Shown here piece after piece: positions 51,086 through 60,168 of a DNA stretch of 64,000 bases; within the stretch, counting starts at the first letter, position 1, and each line of letters starts with the position of its first letter. This DNA is from Bacteroidota bacterium (lineage in GTDB: Bacteria; Bacteroidota; Bacteroidia; Cytophagales; Cyclobacteriaceae), in the NCBI GenBank assembly GCA_018267285.1, contig JAFDYU010000007.1, forward strand, positions 62,206 to 126,205. Direction: 5' to 3'. Made by a program: the position numbers and the translations under genes. A model generated the notes under the pieces. It made no database searches. It saw only the letters and a list, made by a program, of their open reading frames with translations, and had not been told where the DNA came from.

Positions 51086-51911
51086 GAAAAATTTACTGAT
51101 TGTTACAGTTCGCATGTACTTGAACACCCTGGCCTGGGTAGCTCCTGGCAGAGCCGGAAAGGTTGGCTTCTATTTGTTTTGTCACCCGCAAAGGCGAGCC
51201 GTAAAACCCCGTCATCTTGAGTTTTTAAATACGGCCGAACGTTTTACAGTATGGTATGCTGGCAAAAAGGTGCAGGGCTACAAATGGGGATCGGGAGAAA
51301 AAAAACTGTTGCTGCTGCACGGCTGGGAAAGCCACAGTTACTGGTGGAAGAGTGTCGTCACAGCTCTTTCGAAAGAAAAATTTACCATCTATTGTGTTGA
51401 TGCACCGGGGCACGGTTTATCGGAAGGGAATTATATTAATGTGCCACATTACAGCGGACTTATTGAACAACTTGTTTTGGAGCATGGAGATTTTTATGCC
51501 ATCCTCGCACATTCGCTGGGTGCATTTTCAACCATTTATACGGCTTATCGGTTATCCAGTTTTCCGGTTTCAAAAATAGTTGCGATGGCAACCCCCGGTG
51601 AAGCAAAAGAATTTGTAACCTACTACCAGCATTTGGTTGGCATCAGCAATCGTTGCATGAAGCAGATATTAATGTATTTTGTAAACAAGCTTGGCCACGG
51701 TCCGGAATATTTTTCAACTGAAGAATTTGCGAAAACTATAACCAGCCAAGGGCTAATCATTCACGATACGGAAGACAAGGAAGCTCCTTACCGCTATGCG
51801 TTGACAACTCACAACAACTGGAAAAATTCTGAACTGATTACCACCACCGGGTTAGGCCATAACCTAAAATCAAAAGATTTAATAAAAGAGGTAGAAAAAT
51901 TTTTGGGTTAG
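51084..51911 (+). CDS. Alpha/beta-hydrolase under TetR-type control
   Basis: A 275-aa alpha/beta hydrolase. LLLLHGWESHSYWWKSVV gives the oxyanion hole near residue 78, DAPGHGLSEGN the following turn, and LAHSLGAFSTIY the nucleophile elbow (GxSxG variant AHSLG). The terminal GLGHNLKSK contains the catalytic His. The substrate is unknown; the pairing with a TetR regulator suggests response to a lipophilic ligand. It has an N-terminal stretch of about 25 hydrophobic residues that may be a membrane anchor. Its stop codon overlaps the convergent receptor gene by 4 nt. Confidence 0.85.
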   Translation: MKNLLIVTVRMYLNTLAWVAPGRAGKVGFYLFCHPQRRAVKPRHLEFLNTAERFTVWYAGKKVQGYKWGSGEKKLLLLHGWESHSYWWKSVVTALSKEKFTIYCVDAPGHGLSEGNYINVPHYSGLIEQLVLEHGDFYAILAHSLGAFSTIYTAYRLSSFPVSKIVAMATPGEAKEFVTYYQHLVGISNRCMKQILMYFVNKLGHGPEYFSTEEFAKTITSQGLIIHDTEDKEAPYRYALTTHNNWKNSELITTTGLGHNLKSKDLIKEVEKFLG

Positions 51912-53953
51912 AGCTCCGGAACGATTTTCAGTCCCACATAAAAGTTTCGGGGTGCAGCTGCATTGTAATATCGGCCGGCAACAGCGTTGAGGTCATTGCC
52001 CAAACTGTATTGCTGATTCAAGACGTTGTTAACTCCGGAAAAAAATTCAAATTGAGTCTTAGTTCCAATCTGTCCCTTAAACCCTAAGCGTGCGCCCGCC
52101 AGAAAATAGTCAGCGGCAGTTGTCGTGTTGCCGTTGGTGAGCGGAATCTCACTTACATACGTAGAGGTGAAATTGCCGTATAATTTTTTTAGAAAATTTA
52201 TGTCTAATCCACCCACAATAGTTTTAGGTGCAGTGCCCGGCAAACGCTGACCGGAGTAGTCGCTTCCATTATAGACATAGTTGGTAAACTTGTAATTGGT
52301 AAACGTGCACGAGGTCCACAGCTTGAGATAAGACACATCTGCTGCCATAAAATTCTTTTGCCATGAAAAATATATTTCCGCACCTTTTTGAGAGGTGCCG
52401 CCCGAATTGATAAAGTAGTCTCCCCCGTTTTGGCTAACGATGGCATGATCGAGTTCAAAATCATAAGTAACCAGATCAAATGAAAAGTCTTTCAAAAAAT
52501 TTCCGCGCACCCCGATTTCATAATTGATACCTACTTCGGGCGATAATTGATTGTTGTACACTCCGGTAGAGGGCAGCACTTCGGCCCACGTTGGCGTGGA
52601 AAAACCCTTGCTCAACGAAGTAAAAAGCGAAAACGATTCATTTATTTTTTTGAGTAAAGCAAGGCGAGGTGAAATTACCGGGCTGAAATTTCGTTGTTGG
52701 CTGCCAAGCGGAGTGCCCGCCACCCGGTTGAAATCGTATTTCAAAAAATTGGCACTTCCGCCCACGGTCAAAAAAAACCGGGATGGCAGTTGTAATTCAA
52801 TTTGCGAAAATAAAATGGCCGCTTGGGAGGTGAGCCGATCATCGGTTTGCACGGTATCTTTTACTCCAAGTTGGTTTCCGTAGTCGGTGAGTGGAGAATG
52901 AAAATATTGATACTCTGCTCCAAAAGTTAATTTCCCTTTTATTTTTTTTTCGAATTCGTATTGTGTGTCGGTGCGGCCGCCCCAGTTGGTTTCGGTGCGT
53001 CTTTCGTAGTTGAAAATCGAAGGGTTGGTGTAGTCGGTGTAAGAGCCATAAACACCCGCGCGGGTGGACCACTGTGGCGTCCATTGTTTTTCGTAATACA
53101 AACCCGAATAAATTGTTTTGTTGGAAATAGACGCTTGCTGCTGCACTGCTCCTTTTGGCGTTCCGGAAGGCGAAGGCTGTCGGGCTTCTTGAGGGGTATT
53201 GGCGTACTGCGTTTGTGTAAGACCGCCCGGGGTTTGATAGTATAGGTCTGTATAAAAAACAGAAGCCTGTAGAGTGCTCTGATTTTTAAGAACAAAATTG
53301 CTTTGCAAATTAAAAGCATCACGCCTCAAGGCCGACTGCTGTCGGTAACCACTGGCTTGCTGGTGTGCGTAGTTGAAGAAGAATTTTTTCCGCGCATTTC
53401 CGAAAGCGCTGCTAACCTGATAACGCTGCAAACCGTAGCTGCCAAGGGTAGAAGAAAACTGCAAACGGTTTTTGTTGATTTGCGGGCTCGATAGCAATAC
53501 CACACCTCCGCTGCCGGCTCCGTATAAACTTCCGCCCGGCCCTTTGATTATTTCGGCTTTGCCAAAGGAATCAAAATCTAAAAGATTAAGATAGGTGTTG
53601 CCACCTCCATCGGTCAGCGGCAGGCCGTTCCAATAAAATTTTACGTTGCGAATGCCAAACGGTGAACGGAGCGAACTTCCCCGAATGGAAAACCGGTAGC
53701 TGCCGGGCGAGCGTTCTTCCATGCGCACACCCGGAACGGTGTTCATGGCCGGAAGCACAGACGTTACGTTAAACCGATTCAATTCTTTTTCGCCTACTAA
53801 ACCCAATGCCACCGGAGTTTCCTTGAGTTTTCGGTTGTACAAGTAAGCATGAACCGTAATTTCAGTAAGTGCACGTGCTGTATCGGGCTCGGCAGTTTGC
53901 GCTAACGAGAAGCCGGGAATCAAAATTAAAACAATAGCCTGCCAGCGTATCAT
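51908..53953 (-). CDS. TonB-dependent receptor (siderophore/vitamin type)
   Basis: A 681-aa receptor with a signal peptide ending SLAQT. A TonB box (ALTEITVHAY) follows near residue 29, then the plug domain (VPGVRMEERSPGSYRFSIRGSS, and IKGPGGSLYGAGSGGVV), and a 22-strand-type barrel ends in FYVGLKIVPEL. It is smaller than the receptor at 1.3 kb and has no carboxypeptidase-regulatory domain. The architecture matches BtuB/FecA-like importers of metal chelates. No transporter genes adjoin it. Confidence 0.9.
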   Translation of the reverse strand: MIRWQAIVLILIPGFSLAQTAEPDTARALTEITVHAYLYNRKLKETPVALGLVGEKELNRFNVTSVLPAMNTVPGVRMEERSPGSYRFSIRGSSLRSPFGIRNVKFYWNGLPLTDGGGNTYLNLLDFDSFGKAEIIKGPGGSLYGAGSGGVVLLSSPQINKNRLQFSSTLGSYGLQRYQVSSAFGNARKKFFFNYAHQQASGYRQQSALRRDAFNLQSNFVLKNQSTLQASVFYTDLYYQTPGGLTQTQYANTPQEARQPSPSGTPKGAVQQQASISNKTIYSGLYYEKQWTPQWSTRAGVYGSYTDYTNPSIFNYERRTETNWGGRTDTQYEFEKKIKGKLTFGAEYQYFHSPLTDYGNQLGVKDTVQTDDRLTSQAAILFSQIELQLPSRFFLTVGGSANFLKYDFNRVAGTPLGSQQRNFSPVISPRLALLKKINESFSLFTSLSKGFSTPTWAEVLPSTGVYNNQLSPEVGINYEIGVRGNFLKDFSFDLVTYDFELDHAIVSQNGGDYFINSGGTSQKGAEIYFSWQKNFMAADVSYLKLWTSCTFTNYKFTNYVYNGSDYSGQRLPGTAPKTIVGGLDINFLKKLYGNFTSTYVSEIPLTNGNTTTAADYFLAGARLGFKGQIGTKTQFEFFSGVNNVLNQQYSLGNDLNAVAGRYYNAAAPRNFYVGLKIVPEL

Positions 53954-53972
53954 GACGCAAAGTAATCAACTG

Positions 53973-55190
53973 TTAAAATGCACGCATGATTTCTTCCACG
54001 GATTTAGCGTGTGGATAGAAACTTAGGATTTTCAGCATCACCCGGTCAACCAGGGTGTCGGGGCACGAAGCACCGCTGGTAAGTATAATTTTTACCGGAT
54101 TTTTTTCGGGAAGAAAACGAGGGGTAGCCTCCTTCTGTTTGCGGTGATAGTTGAAATGATAGATTTTTTTTTCCGAGATAATCTCATTCTCTGAATTGAT
54201 GAAATACGTAGGAAATTTTCGCTCGCAAAGTTCTACAATGTGCGAGGTGTTGCTGCTATTGTAGCCGCCCACCACCACCGCCAAGTCGGCATCGGTTTCT
54301 AGCAAACGATAGGTGGAATCTTGATTATCGTTGGTGGCATAACAAAGCGTGTCGCGGGTGTCGGCAAAATGATTTTTTATTTCGGCAGCCCCGTATTTTT
54401 TTATCATCGTCTGCCTGAAAAAATCGGCAATGGCTTGGGTTTCGGTTGCCAACATGGTGGTTTGGTTCACCACGCCCACACGCTGCAAATCGGTTGGTAC
54501 ATTAAACCCGGGCGAATACTTACCTTGAAACTCTCGGTAAAACTCTTCTTCCGTTTTTTCGCCCAGAATATATTTTGCAAGCCGCTGTGATTCGTTCAGG
54601 TCGTTCACAATTATGGAAGGGCCGTTGTGTGCGCTGTGCGAAAACGTAGCGCGCGTTTCTTCGTGGTTGGGTTTTCCGTGAATGACGATGGTATAATTTT
54701 CGTTGCCGAGTTTTTCTGCCCGGTTCCACACTTTCTCTACAAACGGACAAGTGGTATTGTATTTTTGAACATCCACTTGTTTGTCGAGCAGGCGGTTTTC
54801 TATTTCGAGTGTTGTGCCGAAGGCTGGGATAATGACAACGTCATCCTTGCCAATTTTTTCCCAAGAGATAAACTGTGTGCCATCGGTATCGGCAATAAAC
54901 CGGATGCCACGGCTTTGTAAATCGGCATTTACCTCCGGGTTGTGGATCATCTGGCTTAATAGATAAACATTTTTGCCGGGGTTTTCTTCCAGTGCCCTGT
55001 AGCTGATCTCGATGGCATTTTCTACCCCGTAGCAAAAACCAAAATGGCGTGCGATGTAAAACTGTACCGGCCCGAAGTCGATCAATGCGGGCGTGAAGTC
55101 TTGCTTTCGCAAATCTTTTCCTCTGCGCGATTCTTTTATTCTTCCGGTAATCGAAGAACGGTAGTATTCCGGTATTTCAAACTTTTTGAT
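53973..55190 (-). CDS. ispH: 4-hydroxy-3-methylbut-2-enyl diphosphate reductase, unusual start
   Basis: IspH catalyses the last step of the MEP isoprenoid pathway. The three iron-sulfur Cys residues are seen in FGFCYGVENA, NTTCPFVEKV and DTLCYATNDNQ. The TSGASCPDTLV segment follows. The long (about 400-aa) form is expected here. In-frame sequence upstream of the first usual start (TTG at 55112) reads KKFEIPEYYRSS and continues into the protein without a stop. That looks like the normal N-terminus of the long form, but the codon at the expected ATG (55190-55188) is ATC, and no ATG, GTG or TTG lies between. An ATT at 55205 is another option. The short version from 55112 would be 379 aa. The enzyme call is firm and the start is not. 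Confidence 0.9.
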   Translation of the reverse strand: MKKFEIPEYYRSSITGRIKESRRGKDLRKQDFTPALIDFGPVQFYIARHFGFCYGVENAIEISYRALEENPGKNVYLLSQMIHNPEVNADLQSRGIRFIADTDGTQFISWEKIGKDDVVIIPAFGTTLEIENRLLDKQVDVQKYNTTCPFVEKVWNRAEKLGNENYTIVIHGKPNHEETRATFSHSAHNGPSIIVNDLNESQRLAKYILGEKTEEEFYREFQGKYSPGFNVPTDLQRVGVVNQTTMLATETQAIADFFRQTMIKKYGAAEIKNHFADTRDTLCYATNDNQDSTYRLLETDADLAVVVGGYNSSNTSHIVELCERKFPTYFINSENEIISEKKIYHFNYHRKQKEATPRFLPEKNPVKIILTSGASCPDTLVDRVMLKILSFYPHAKSVEEIMRAF

Positions 55191-55200
55191 AGCGAGCTTC

Positions 55201-56277
55201 TTAATTCAATATCTTTTCCATGTAGCAATCGAGGAACTCTTCAGTTACACCCCTAAGCTTCCTTTTTTGACAAAGTGCATAAAGTTCCTCCACAGCAGAA
55301 TACGGAAAAAAGCGAGTATCTAAATCATTGAACTGTGGTTTGTTCGATTCCTTAATAACTTTATCCCTATCTTCATCAGGAGCAACAATTACATATCTAG
55401 TTGGAAAAGGAGGAAATTTATCCTTGAAATTTTTCATCCTTGAGAGACCACTAGTTACACCAGTAGAATGCTCCACTTCCATAACGGCAGGCATCAACTT
55501 ACCATTCTTGAACCAAATACAATCTATAAGTAGTGCTGCACGAATTGCATCATCGTAAGCAGACATTAGTTTTTCATCTTTCAGAGATACTATAATTCCA
55601 TCGAACTCACCGAGCTTTTTATTTTGATATAAAATACCCTTATCATTTTGAGCAATCCAAGTCCTAAAGCCTAACTGCAAACCAATGTGGTAGAGAGCAA
55701 TTTGAATTTGAGCATGCCTCCTTTGAACATTTATATCAATTTCATTCTTCTTGTCGTCAGAAGATACAACCAAGGCATCATAAAAAGCCTCTAGATTCGG
55801 AACTTCAGAAATAACAATTTCAGTTTTTGTTTCCTTAACTACACCTTTTTTGTGTGGCTCATCTGGGGTCCACATCAGGTGTTTATGACCACGTTTTATT
55901 GTTGGGTTTCCGCCAGTCGTCTCAATACGTCCAGGATAGCAAAATTGAAATTGCGGTGTATGTGCAAGCAATGCTTCCAAAACGCTCCGGGTGTTGTAAC
56001 TTCCGCCAAGTACTCTATCAAAATTTATTGGTTGATTAGCTGAAAAAGCATTGGCTATTCTCCATATCAACTCAATTGAAATAGGTTCGATCTTTTCCTT
56101 GACTGCCGATTCTCCTTTAGATGGATTCCACCTTTTAATTCTAATTGGCCCTTCGGGCAACTCAACTTCAACTATTTGAATGACACCCTTATTTTTTGGG
56201 TTTAGGTAATTATAAGTTGCTTTCTTATCTAGTTGATTAATGAATGCTACTATGTTGCTTGCCGTTAGCTTCTGCAT
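55201..56277 (-). CDS. Type II restriction endonuclease (predicted PD-(D/E)xK type)
   Basis: A 358-aa protein directly downstream of a cytosine methyltransferase, overlapping it by 41 nt. No close named family is recognised. The segment LIDCIWFKNGKLMPAVMEVEHSTGVTSGLSRM resembles a PD-(D/E)xK active site (Asp, then a strand with Glu-x-Glu). The upstream N-terminal region contains a Lys/Glu-rich SAVKEKIEPISIELIW. By context it is the cognate endonuclease. Base composition looks more AT-rich than the neighbouring genes. The stop codon is 10 nt from the point where ispH is expected to start. Confidence 0.75.
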   Translation of the reverse strand: MQKLTASNIVAFINQLDKKATYNYLNPKNKGVIQIVEVELPEGPIRIKRWNPSKGESAVKEKIEPISIELIWRIANAFSANQPINFDRVLGGSYNTRSVLEALLAHTPQFQFCYPGRIETTGGNPTIKRGHKHLMWTPDEPHKKGVVKETKTEIVISEVPNLEAFYDALVVSSDDKKNEIDINVQRRHAQIQIALYHIGLQLGFRTWIAQNDKGILYQNKKLGEFDGIIVSLKDEKLMSAYDDAIRAALLIDCIWFKNGKLMPAVMEVEHSTGVTSGLSRMKNFKDKFPPFPTRYVIVAPDEDRDKVIKESNKPQFNDLDTRFFPYSAVEELYALCQKRKLRGVTEEFLDCYMEKILN

Positions 56278-57418
56278 ATGAAACTTTCAAATCTTTAATT
56301 GGATTATTGTAGATGAAATCAAATATATTATCGGCAAGACCTTTTGCGGCTAAAAAAGGCACCCCATTCCCAATTGTCTTAAACATATCCGTTAGAGTGG
56401 TCGAATCTGGTATTTCAAAATTTTCAGGTAAAGACTGTATGGCAAGGGCCTCAGCAGCCGAAATTCGTCTAGCCTTGTAGGGATGCAAATGAACTTCATT
56501 GTTGCCGTAAGCAGCAGTAGGAGAATAACGCCAGCGATGTAACCTCTTGTATGATTTCTTTAAATCATCGCCCTCGTCTATGTTTTCAAACTTAGTTAAT
56601 CCTGCTCGTGGAGTAAAATAGTGTACAGAGTTGGTGTGCTTATCAACTTTGTTTTTTCTGAACCAATATTCAACGGTAAGTTCTAAGGGGATATTTGTCG
56701 GATTTTGGCGTTTAGAATTCTCTTTGAACTTTTCTTTAGCCGGCCACTTTAAATTGAAAACATCATTTGCCTTATACGAGGTATTTTTCTCCCAATTAAA
56801 ATTTTTAATTAACGGAGAGCCATTTAACTTAAAACCAAAATCACCCAATGTCTTTCTCTGAAACCCAATCAAAATTATCCTATCCCTATCCTGGGGCGCA
56901 CCAAATTCAATTGCATTAATTAGTTTTTCAGTAATGTAGTACCCTGCATTTATTAGCTTAACTTTTAAAGACTCAAAAAACTCCCTATGCTTTGTAGTTC
57001 TGTATAAACCCTTCACATTTTCAAAAAGAAAAAAATCAGGTTTATTGCGGCATATCAATTCAACATAAGTTCCTGACAATTTTCCGTTTTCTCCAGTTTT
57101 ACCTTTATTCTTTCCGCCAACTGAAAAATCAGGGCATGGCGGACCACCTATAAACCCAACGATATCATGCATTTTTTTGGCCTCCTTCAGATTTTCAGAA
57201 AGCCAATTTGAATTTAGGTTTGTTAAGTTCTCAGTTATATCCGCAACTTGATAACCGAAAATTGGTGGAGCAATATTTAATTTTTTTCTGGATTCAACAT
57301 AAATGTCAGCAAAAGCTTTATGGTATTCGTTCATAAAAAGTGTACTGTATCGTCCGGTCTTTTCAAAGCCTAAGTCGAGAAATCCGGCTCCTGCGAAAAA
57401 TGAAAATACACCTATCAT
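56237..57418 (-). CDS. DNA (cytosine-5) methyltransferase
   Basis: A 393-aa m5C methylase. Motif I is FSFFAGAGFLDLGFE at residue 4, motif IV GGPPCPDFS with the catalytic Cys near 91, motif VI ENVKG near 137, and motif VIII QDRDRIILIG near 175. The target-recognition region is followed by motif X GNGVPFLAAKGLADNI near the end. It protects host DNA from the endonuclease encoded just downstream. The recognition sequence cannot be read from the protein. The pair is likely a horizontally acquired restriction-modification cassette between ispH and a YodC-like gene. Confidence 0.93.
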   Translation of the reverse strand: MIGVFSFFAGAGFLDLGFEKTGRYSTLFMNEYHKAFADIYVESRKKLNIAPPIFGYQVADITENLTNLNSNWLSENLKEAKKMHDIVGFIGGPPCPDFSVGGKNKGKTGENGKLSGTYVELICRNKPDFFLFENVKGLYRTTKHREFFESLKVKLINAGYYITEKLINAIEFGAPQDRDRIILIGFQRKTLGDFGFKLNGSPLIKNFNWEKNTSYKANDVFNLKWPAKEKFKENSKRQNPTNIPLELTVEYWFRKNKVDKHTNSVHYFTPRAGLTKFENIDEGDDLKKSYKRLHRWRYSPTAAYGNNEVHLHPYKARRISAAEALAIQSLPENFEIPDSTTLTDMFKTIGNGVPFLAAKGLADNIFDFIYNNPIKDLKVSYAEANGKQHSSIH

Positions 57419-57465
57419 TTATATTTTGTGTTCTTCAAAGATAAGAACCTTTACGGACATTCATC

Positions 57466-57490
57466 AAAAAACCCCGATTGCTCGGGGTTT
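57466..57490 (-). terminator. Rho-independent terminator for the small YodC-like gene
   Basis: On the minus strand a hairpin CCCCGA / TCGGGG (loop GCAA) is followed by TTTTTTG. It lies 4 nt after the stop codon of the small gene at 57495-57668 and isolates it from the methyltransferase gene. Confidence 0.8.
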
Positions 57491-57494
57491 ACTT

Positions 57495-57668
57495 TTAAGC
57501 GGCTTTCGACAGCTTGTTTTCATTTATTTTATTCGTTCGCACCTCTTTTGTGCTCAGGTCGAACCACTTTACTTCAACCACTTTATTTTTAATGTACTTC
57601 AGTACCTCCATCACTTTGCCATCTACTTTGCTGCGCACGCGCTCGCCTTTTTTAAATAACCTTTTCAT
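57495..57668 (-). CDS. Small DUF2158/YodC-like protein
   Basis: A 57-aa protein. The start MKRLFKKGERVRSKVDGKVM and the following KYIKNKVVEVKWFDLSTKEV match the DUF2158 pattern (Lys-rich start, G-D/E-R/K-V-R/x-S/x-K, then a V-x-W strand). The function is unknown. A hairpin terminator lies 4 nt downstream of the stop codon, so it is a separate short transcript or the end of the degP transcript; degP ends only 16 nt upstream. Confidence 0.75.
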   Translation of the reverse strand: MKRLFKKGERVRSKVDGKVMEVLKYIKNKVVEVKWFDLSTKEVRTNKINENKLSKAA

Positions 57669-57683
57669 AACAAGTTGATTAAT

Positions 57684-59195
57684 TTAGAATCTGAATGCAT
57701 ATAAATACTCGCGGGGGAAGTCGGGGTAAACGCCCGCCAAAATAACCTGATCGCCCTGCTTTTTCTTATTTAAAATCTGAGTTAAATCTTTGGCCGAAGA
57801 AACTGGGGCATTATCAACATGCGTAATGATAAATCCTTCTCGCATATCGGTATATTTTTCAATTACACCGTGTGTAAGGGCAGTTACTTCCACACCGCTT
57901 TTCAAATCAAGTTTTTTCAGTTCTTTAGGATCGACATCTCTCAGGTCAATGCCGAGCGAAGCAACGGCATCTCGCTCTTCTTTTTTAACGGTGCCAACTT
58001 TCCCTTCCTTATTTTTTAATACAACCGCTATCACCATTGTTTTTCCTTTTCGGTCTACGGTAACGTTGATTTTATCGCCCGGTCGTTTGCGCCCTACAAA
58101 CTCAATTAGAGCCGCACTGGATTTGATTTCGCTGTTGTCCATTTTAATCACCACATCGCCTTCTTGAATGCCCGCTTCCTGGGCAGCACTTTTACCGTCT
58201 TTACTAAAACCGGCAACATAAGCGCCTTCGGTAACATCTAGTTCATTGGCTTTTGCCAAATCGCTATTAACGCTCGTAACCGAAATACCGAGCCATCCGC
58301 GCTGCACCATGCCGTAGGCAATAATATCTTCCACCACTTTGCTCACAATGTTGGAGGGTACGGCAAACCCATAGCCGGCATACGAGCCTGTGTTGCTTGC
58401 AATAGCTGTGTTGATGCCGAGCAAGCCACCCTCTAAGTCAACCAATGCACCACCGCTGTTGCCGGGGTTGATGGCCGCATCGGTTTGAATGAACGATTCG
58501 ATGGCAGTGCTTCCTCCTTGTTGGGCGTATCGAGAGGGGTTATTTGAATTGATGATGTTGATGTTTCTTCCTTTGGCACTGATGATACCGGCAGTAACCG
58601 TAGAAGTAAGGTTGAACGGATTGCCCACGGCCAAAACCCATTCGCCTACTTTTGAGTTATCCGAATTTACAAAGGAGAGGAACGGCAAATCTTTTTGATT
58701 GATTTTGATCACCGCCAAATCAGTATCGGGATCTGTGCCGATAACTTCTGCCTTGAACGAGCGGTTGTCCGACAGGATAACATCCACTATATCGGCATCT
58801 TGAACTACGTGGTTGTTGGTTACAATATAACCTTCGCCATTGATGAGTACGCCCGAGCCGCTGCTCACACTCGGCCCGTGCTGAATCGGCCCGTCTGGAC
58901 CGAAGAAAAATTGTTGGATAGGGTCGTTCGATCTGCGGTCTGCCGTAGTATTGCCCGATTGTGTAGAGCGAATGTGCACCACGGCTTTAGTTACCTTTTC
59001 GGCAACGGTTGTAAAATCAAGTGGCACAACTTCTCCTTTTTCATTTATGCGGTAGGCTACCTGCGAAGTGGGCAGGCCGTCTATATGAGAAATGGTTACG
59101 CCACGGTTTTCTTTTTTCCCTAGCCATTCATAACCGGCTATGGTAACGATGCTGCCCAAGATGGCAGCGAGAAGAAGGGTTCCAAAATTTTTCAT
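57684..59195 (-). CDS. degP: DegP/HtrA family periplasmic serine protease
   Basis: A 503-aa trypsin-like protease with two PDZ domains. The N-terminus (about residues 4-22) is a hydrophobic signal anchor. The catalytic triad is visible as NNHVV, DTDLAVIK and NPGNSGGALV. PDZ1 starts near GWLGISVTS and PDZ2 near SLGIDLRDVD. It degrades and refolds damaged envelope proteins. The ATG at 59195 gives the signal anchor; an in-frame upstream start at 59255 would add a 20-residue basic stretch. Confidence 0.95.
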   Translation of the reverse strand: MKNFGTLLLAAILGSIVTIAGYEWLGKKENRGVTISHIDGLPTSQVAYRINEKGEVVPLDFTTVAEKVTKAVVHIRSTQSGNTTADRRSNDPIQQFFFGPDGPIQHGPSVSSGSGVLINGEGYIVTNNHVVQDADIVDVILSDNRSFKAEVIGTDPDTDLAVIKINQKDLPFLSFVNSDNSKVGEWVLAVGNPFNLTSTVTAGIISAKGRNINIINSNNPSRYAQQGGSTAIESFIQTDAAINPGNSGGALVDLEGGLLGINTAIASNTGSYAGYGFAVPSNIVSKVVEDIIAYGMVQRGWLGISVTSVNSDLAKANELDVTEGAYVAGFSKDGKSAAQEAGIQEGDVVIKMDNSEIKSSAALIEFVGRKRPGDKINVTVDRKGKTMVIAVVLKNKEGKVGTVKKEERDAVASLGIDLRDVDPKELKKLDLKSGVEVTALTHGVIEKYTDMREGFIITHVDNAPVSSAKDLTQILNKKKQGDQVILAGVYPDFPREYLYAFRF

Positions 59196-59389
59196 AATTT
59201 TTTTGAAATAGTTTTTACGTTCAACCATGCGGGTTGGGATGAACTGCGGCAGCAAAAAGTTTTGATTTTGACAAACACCTCATTCAACGCCAATTCCGCA
59301 CCAGAATTTCAGTGGTTCAATGTTAACGAAAAATATGCCAACAGGGTTTGCAACCTAATAAAACTGACATTTTTTCATTGGTTATTAGT

Positions 59390-60121
59390 CTATTCCGTTT
59401 CATAATCCAGTTTTACGGTAATGGTTGCAGTTTTTCTTTTGGCCGAAGTATTGAACGATCCGCCCCAGGAAAACTCCTCGGAAGAATTTTGTGCCACGAT
59501 CTGAAAAACTCCCAAGTCGGCACGTTTCAACGGCCCTACTTTTCCGCCCGAGTTTTCGGCCATTTCTTTTGCTCGGGCGTAGGCGTCTTTGGTGGCCTCG
59601 GCAATCATCTCTACTTTAAGCGTGCTCAGCCCGGTATAATAGTATTGTGGGCTGTCGGAGTAAAATTCTACACCGGAGTTGATCAGCTCGCTCACCTGCC
59701 GCGAGATGCCCTCTACTTTGTCTACTTCGTTCGATTCGATCTGCACACGCTGGGTAAGGACGTATCCGGAGAAAACAGATTTCAGCCTTCGCCCATTGGC
59801 ATCGAACACATCGTCAAATTCTTTTTGTATTTCTACAGCAGAAAAAATTATTTTTTCGGAAGCGATTCCCTTGGAGATCAGGTATTTTTTAATGCTTTCA
59901 TTGTCGTGGTCGAGATCGGCATAAGCTTCTTTTAACGTATAGTTTTTTCGCATGAACGAGCCGCTCCAAACGATAAGGTCGGAAACAAAATCTTTTTTGC
60001 CAAGCCCGGTTACCCGGATGGTGTTGTCTCTTTTATTCCTGTTTTTGAAAGCATTCGAAAACAGTAAAGCGGTAGATACAATAGCGATTCCGATGATGAG
60101 TGTATTTAGATGTTGCTTCAT
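59390..60121 (-). CDS. SIMPL domain-containing protein
   Basis: A 243-aa protein with an N-terminal membrane anchor (LIIGIAIVSTALLFS). The SIMPL (DUF541) domain starts with IRVTGLGKKDFVSDLIVWSGSF and continues to GLSTLKVEMIAEATKDAYARAKEMAENSG, which is diagnostic of the family. Bacterial SIMPL proteins are periplasmic, bind interaction partners and are linked to stress; the exact role is unknown. It is divergent from the DUF6265 gene with 47 nt between start codons. Confidence 0.88.
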   Translation of the reverse strand: MKQHLNTLIIGIAIVSTALLFSNAFKNRNKRDNTIRVTGLGKKDFVSDLIVWSGSFMRKNYTLKEAYADLDHDNESIKKYLISKGIASEKIIFSAVEIQKEFDDVFDANGRRLKSVFSGYVLTQRVQIESNEVDKVEGISRQVSELINSGVEFYSDSPQYYYTGLSTLKVEMIAEATKDAYARAKEMAENSGGKVGPLKRADLGVFQIVAQNSSEEFSWGGSFNTSAKRKTATITVKLDYETE

Positions 60122-60168
60122 ATTCCTAATTTTACGGAAGGATACGAATGTATGCGAAAAATATCGTC

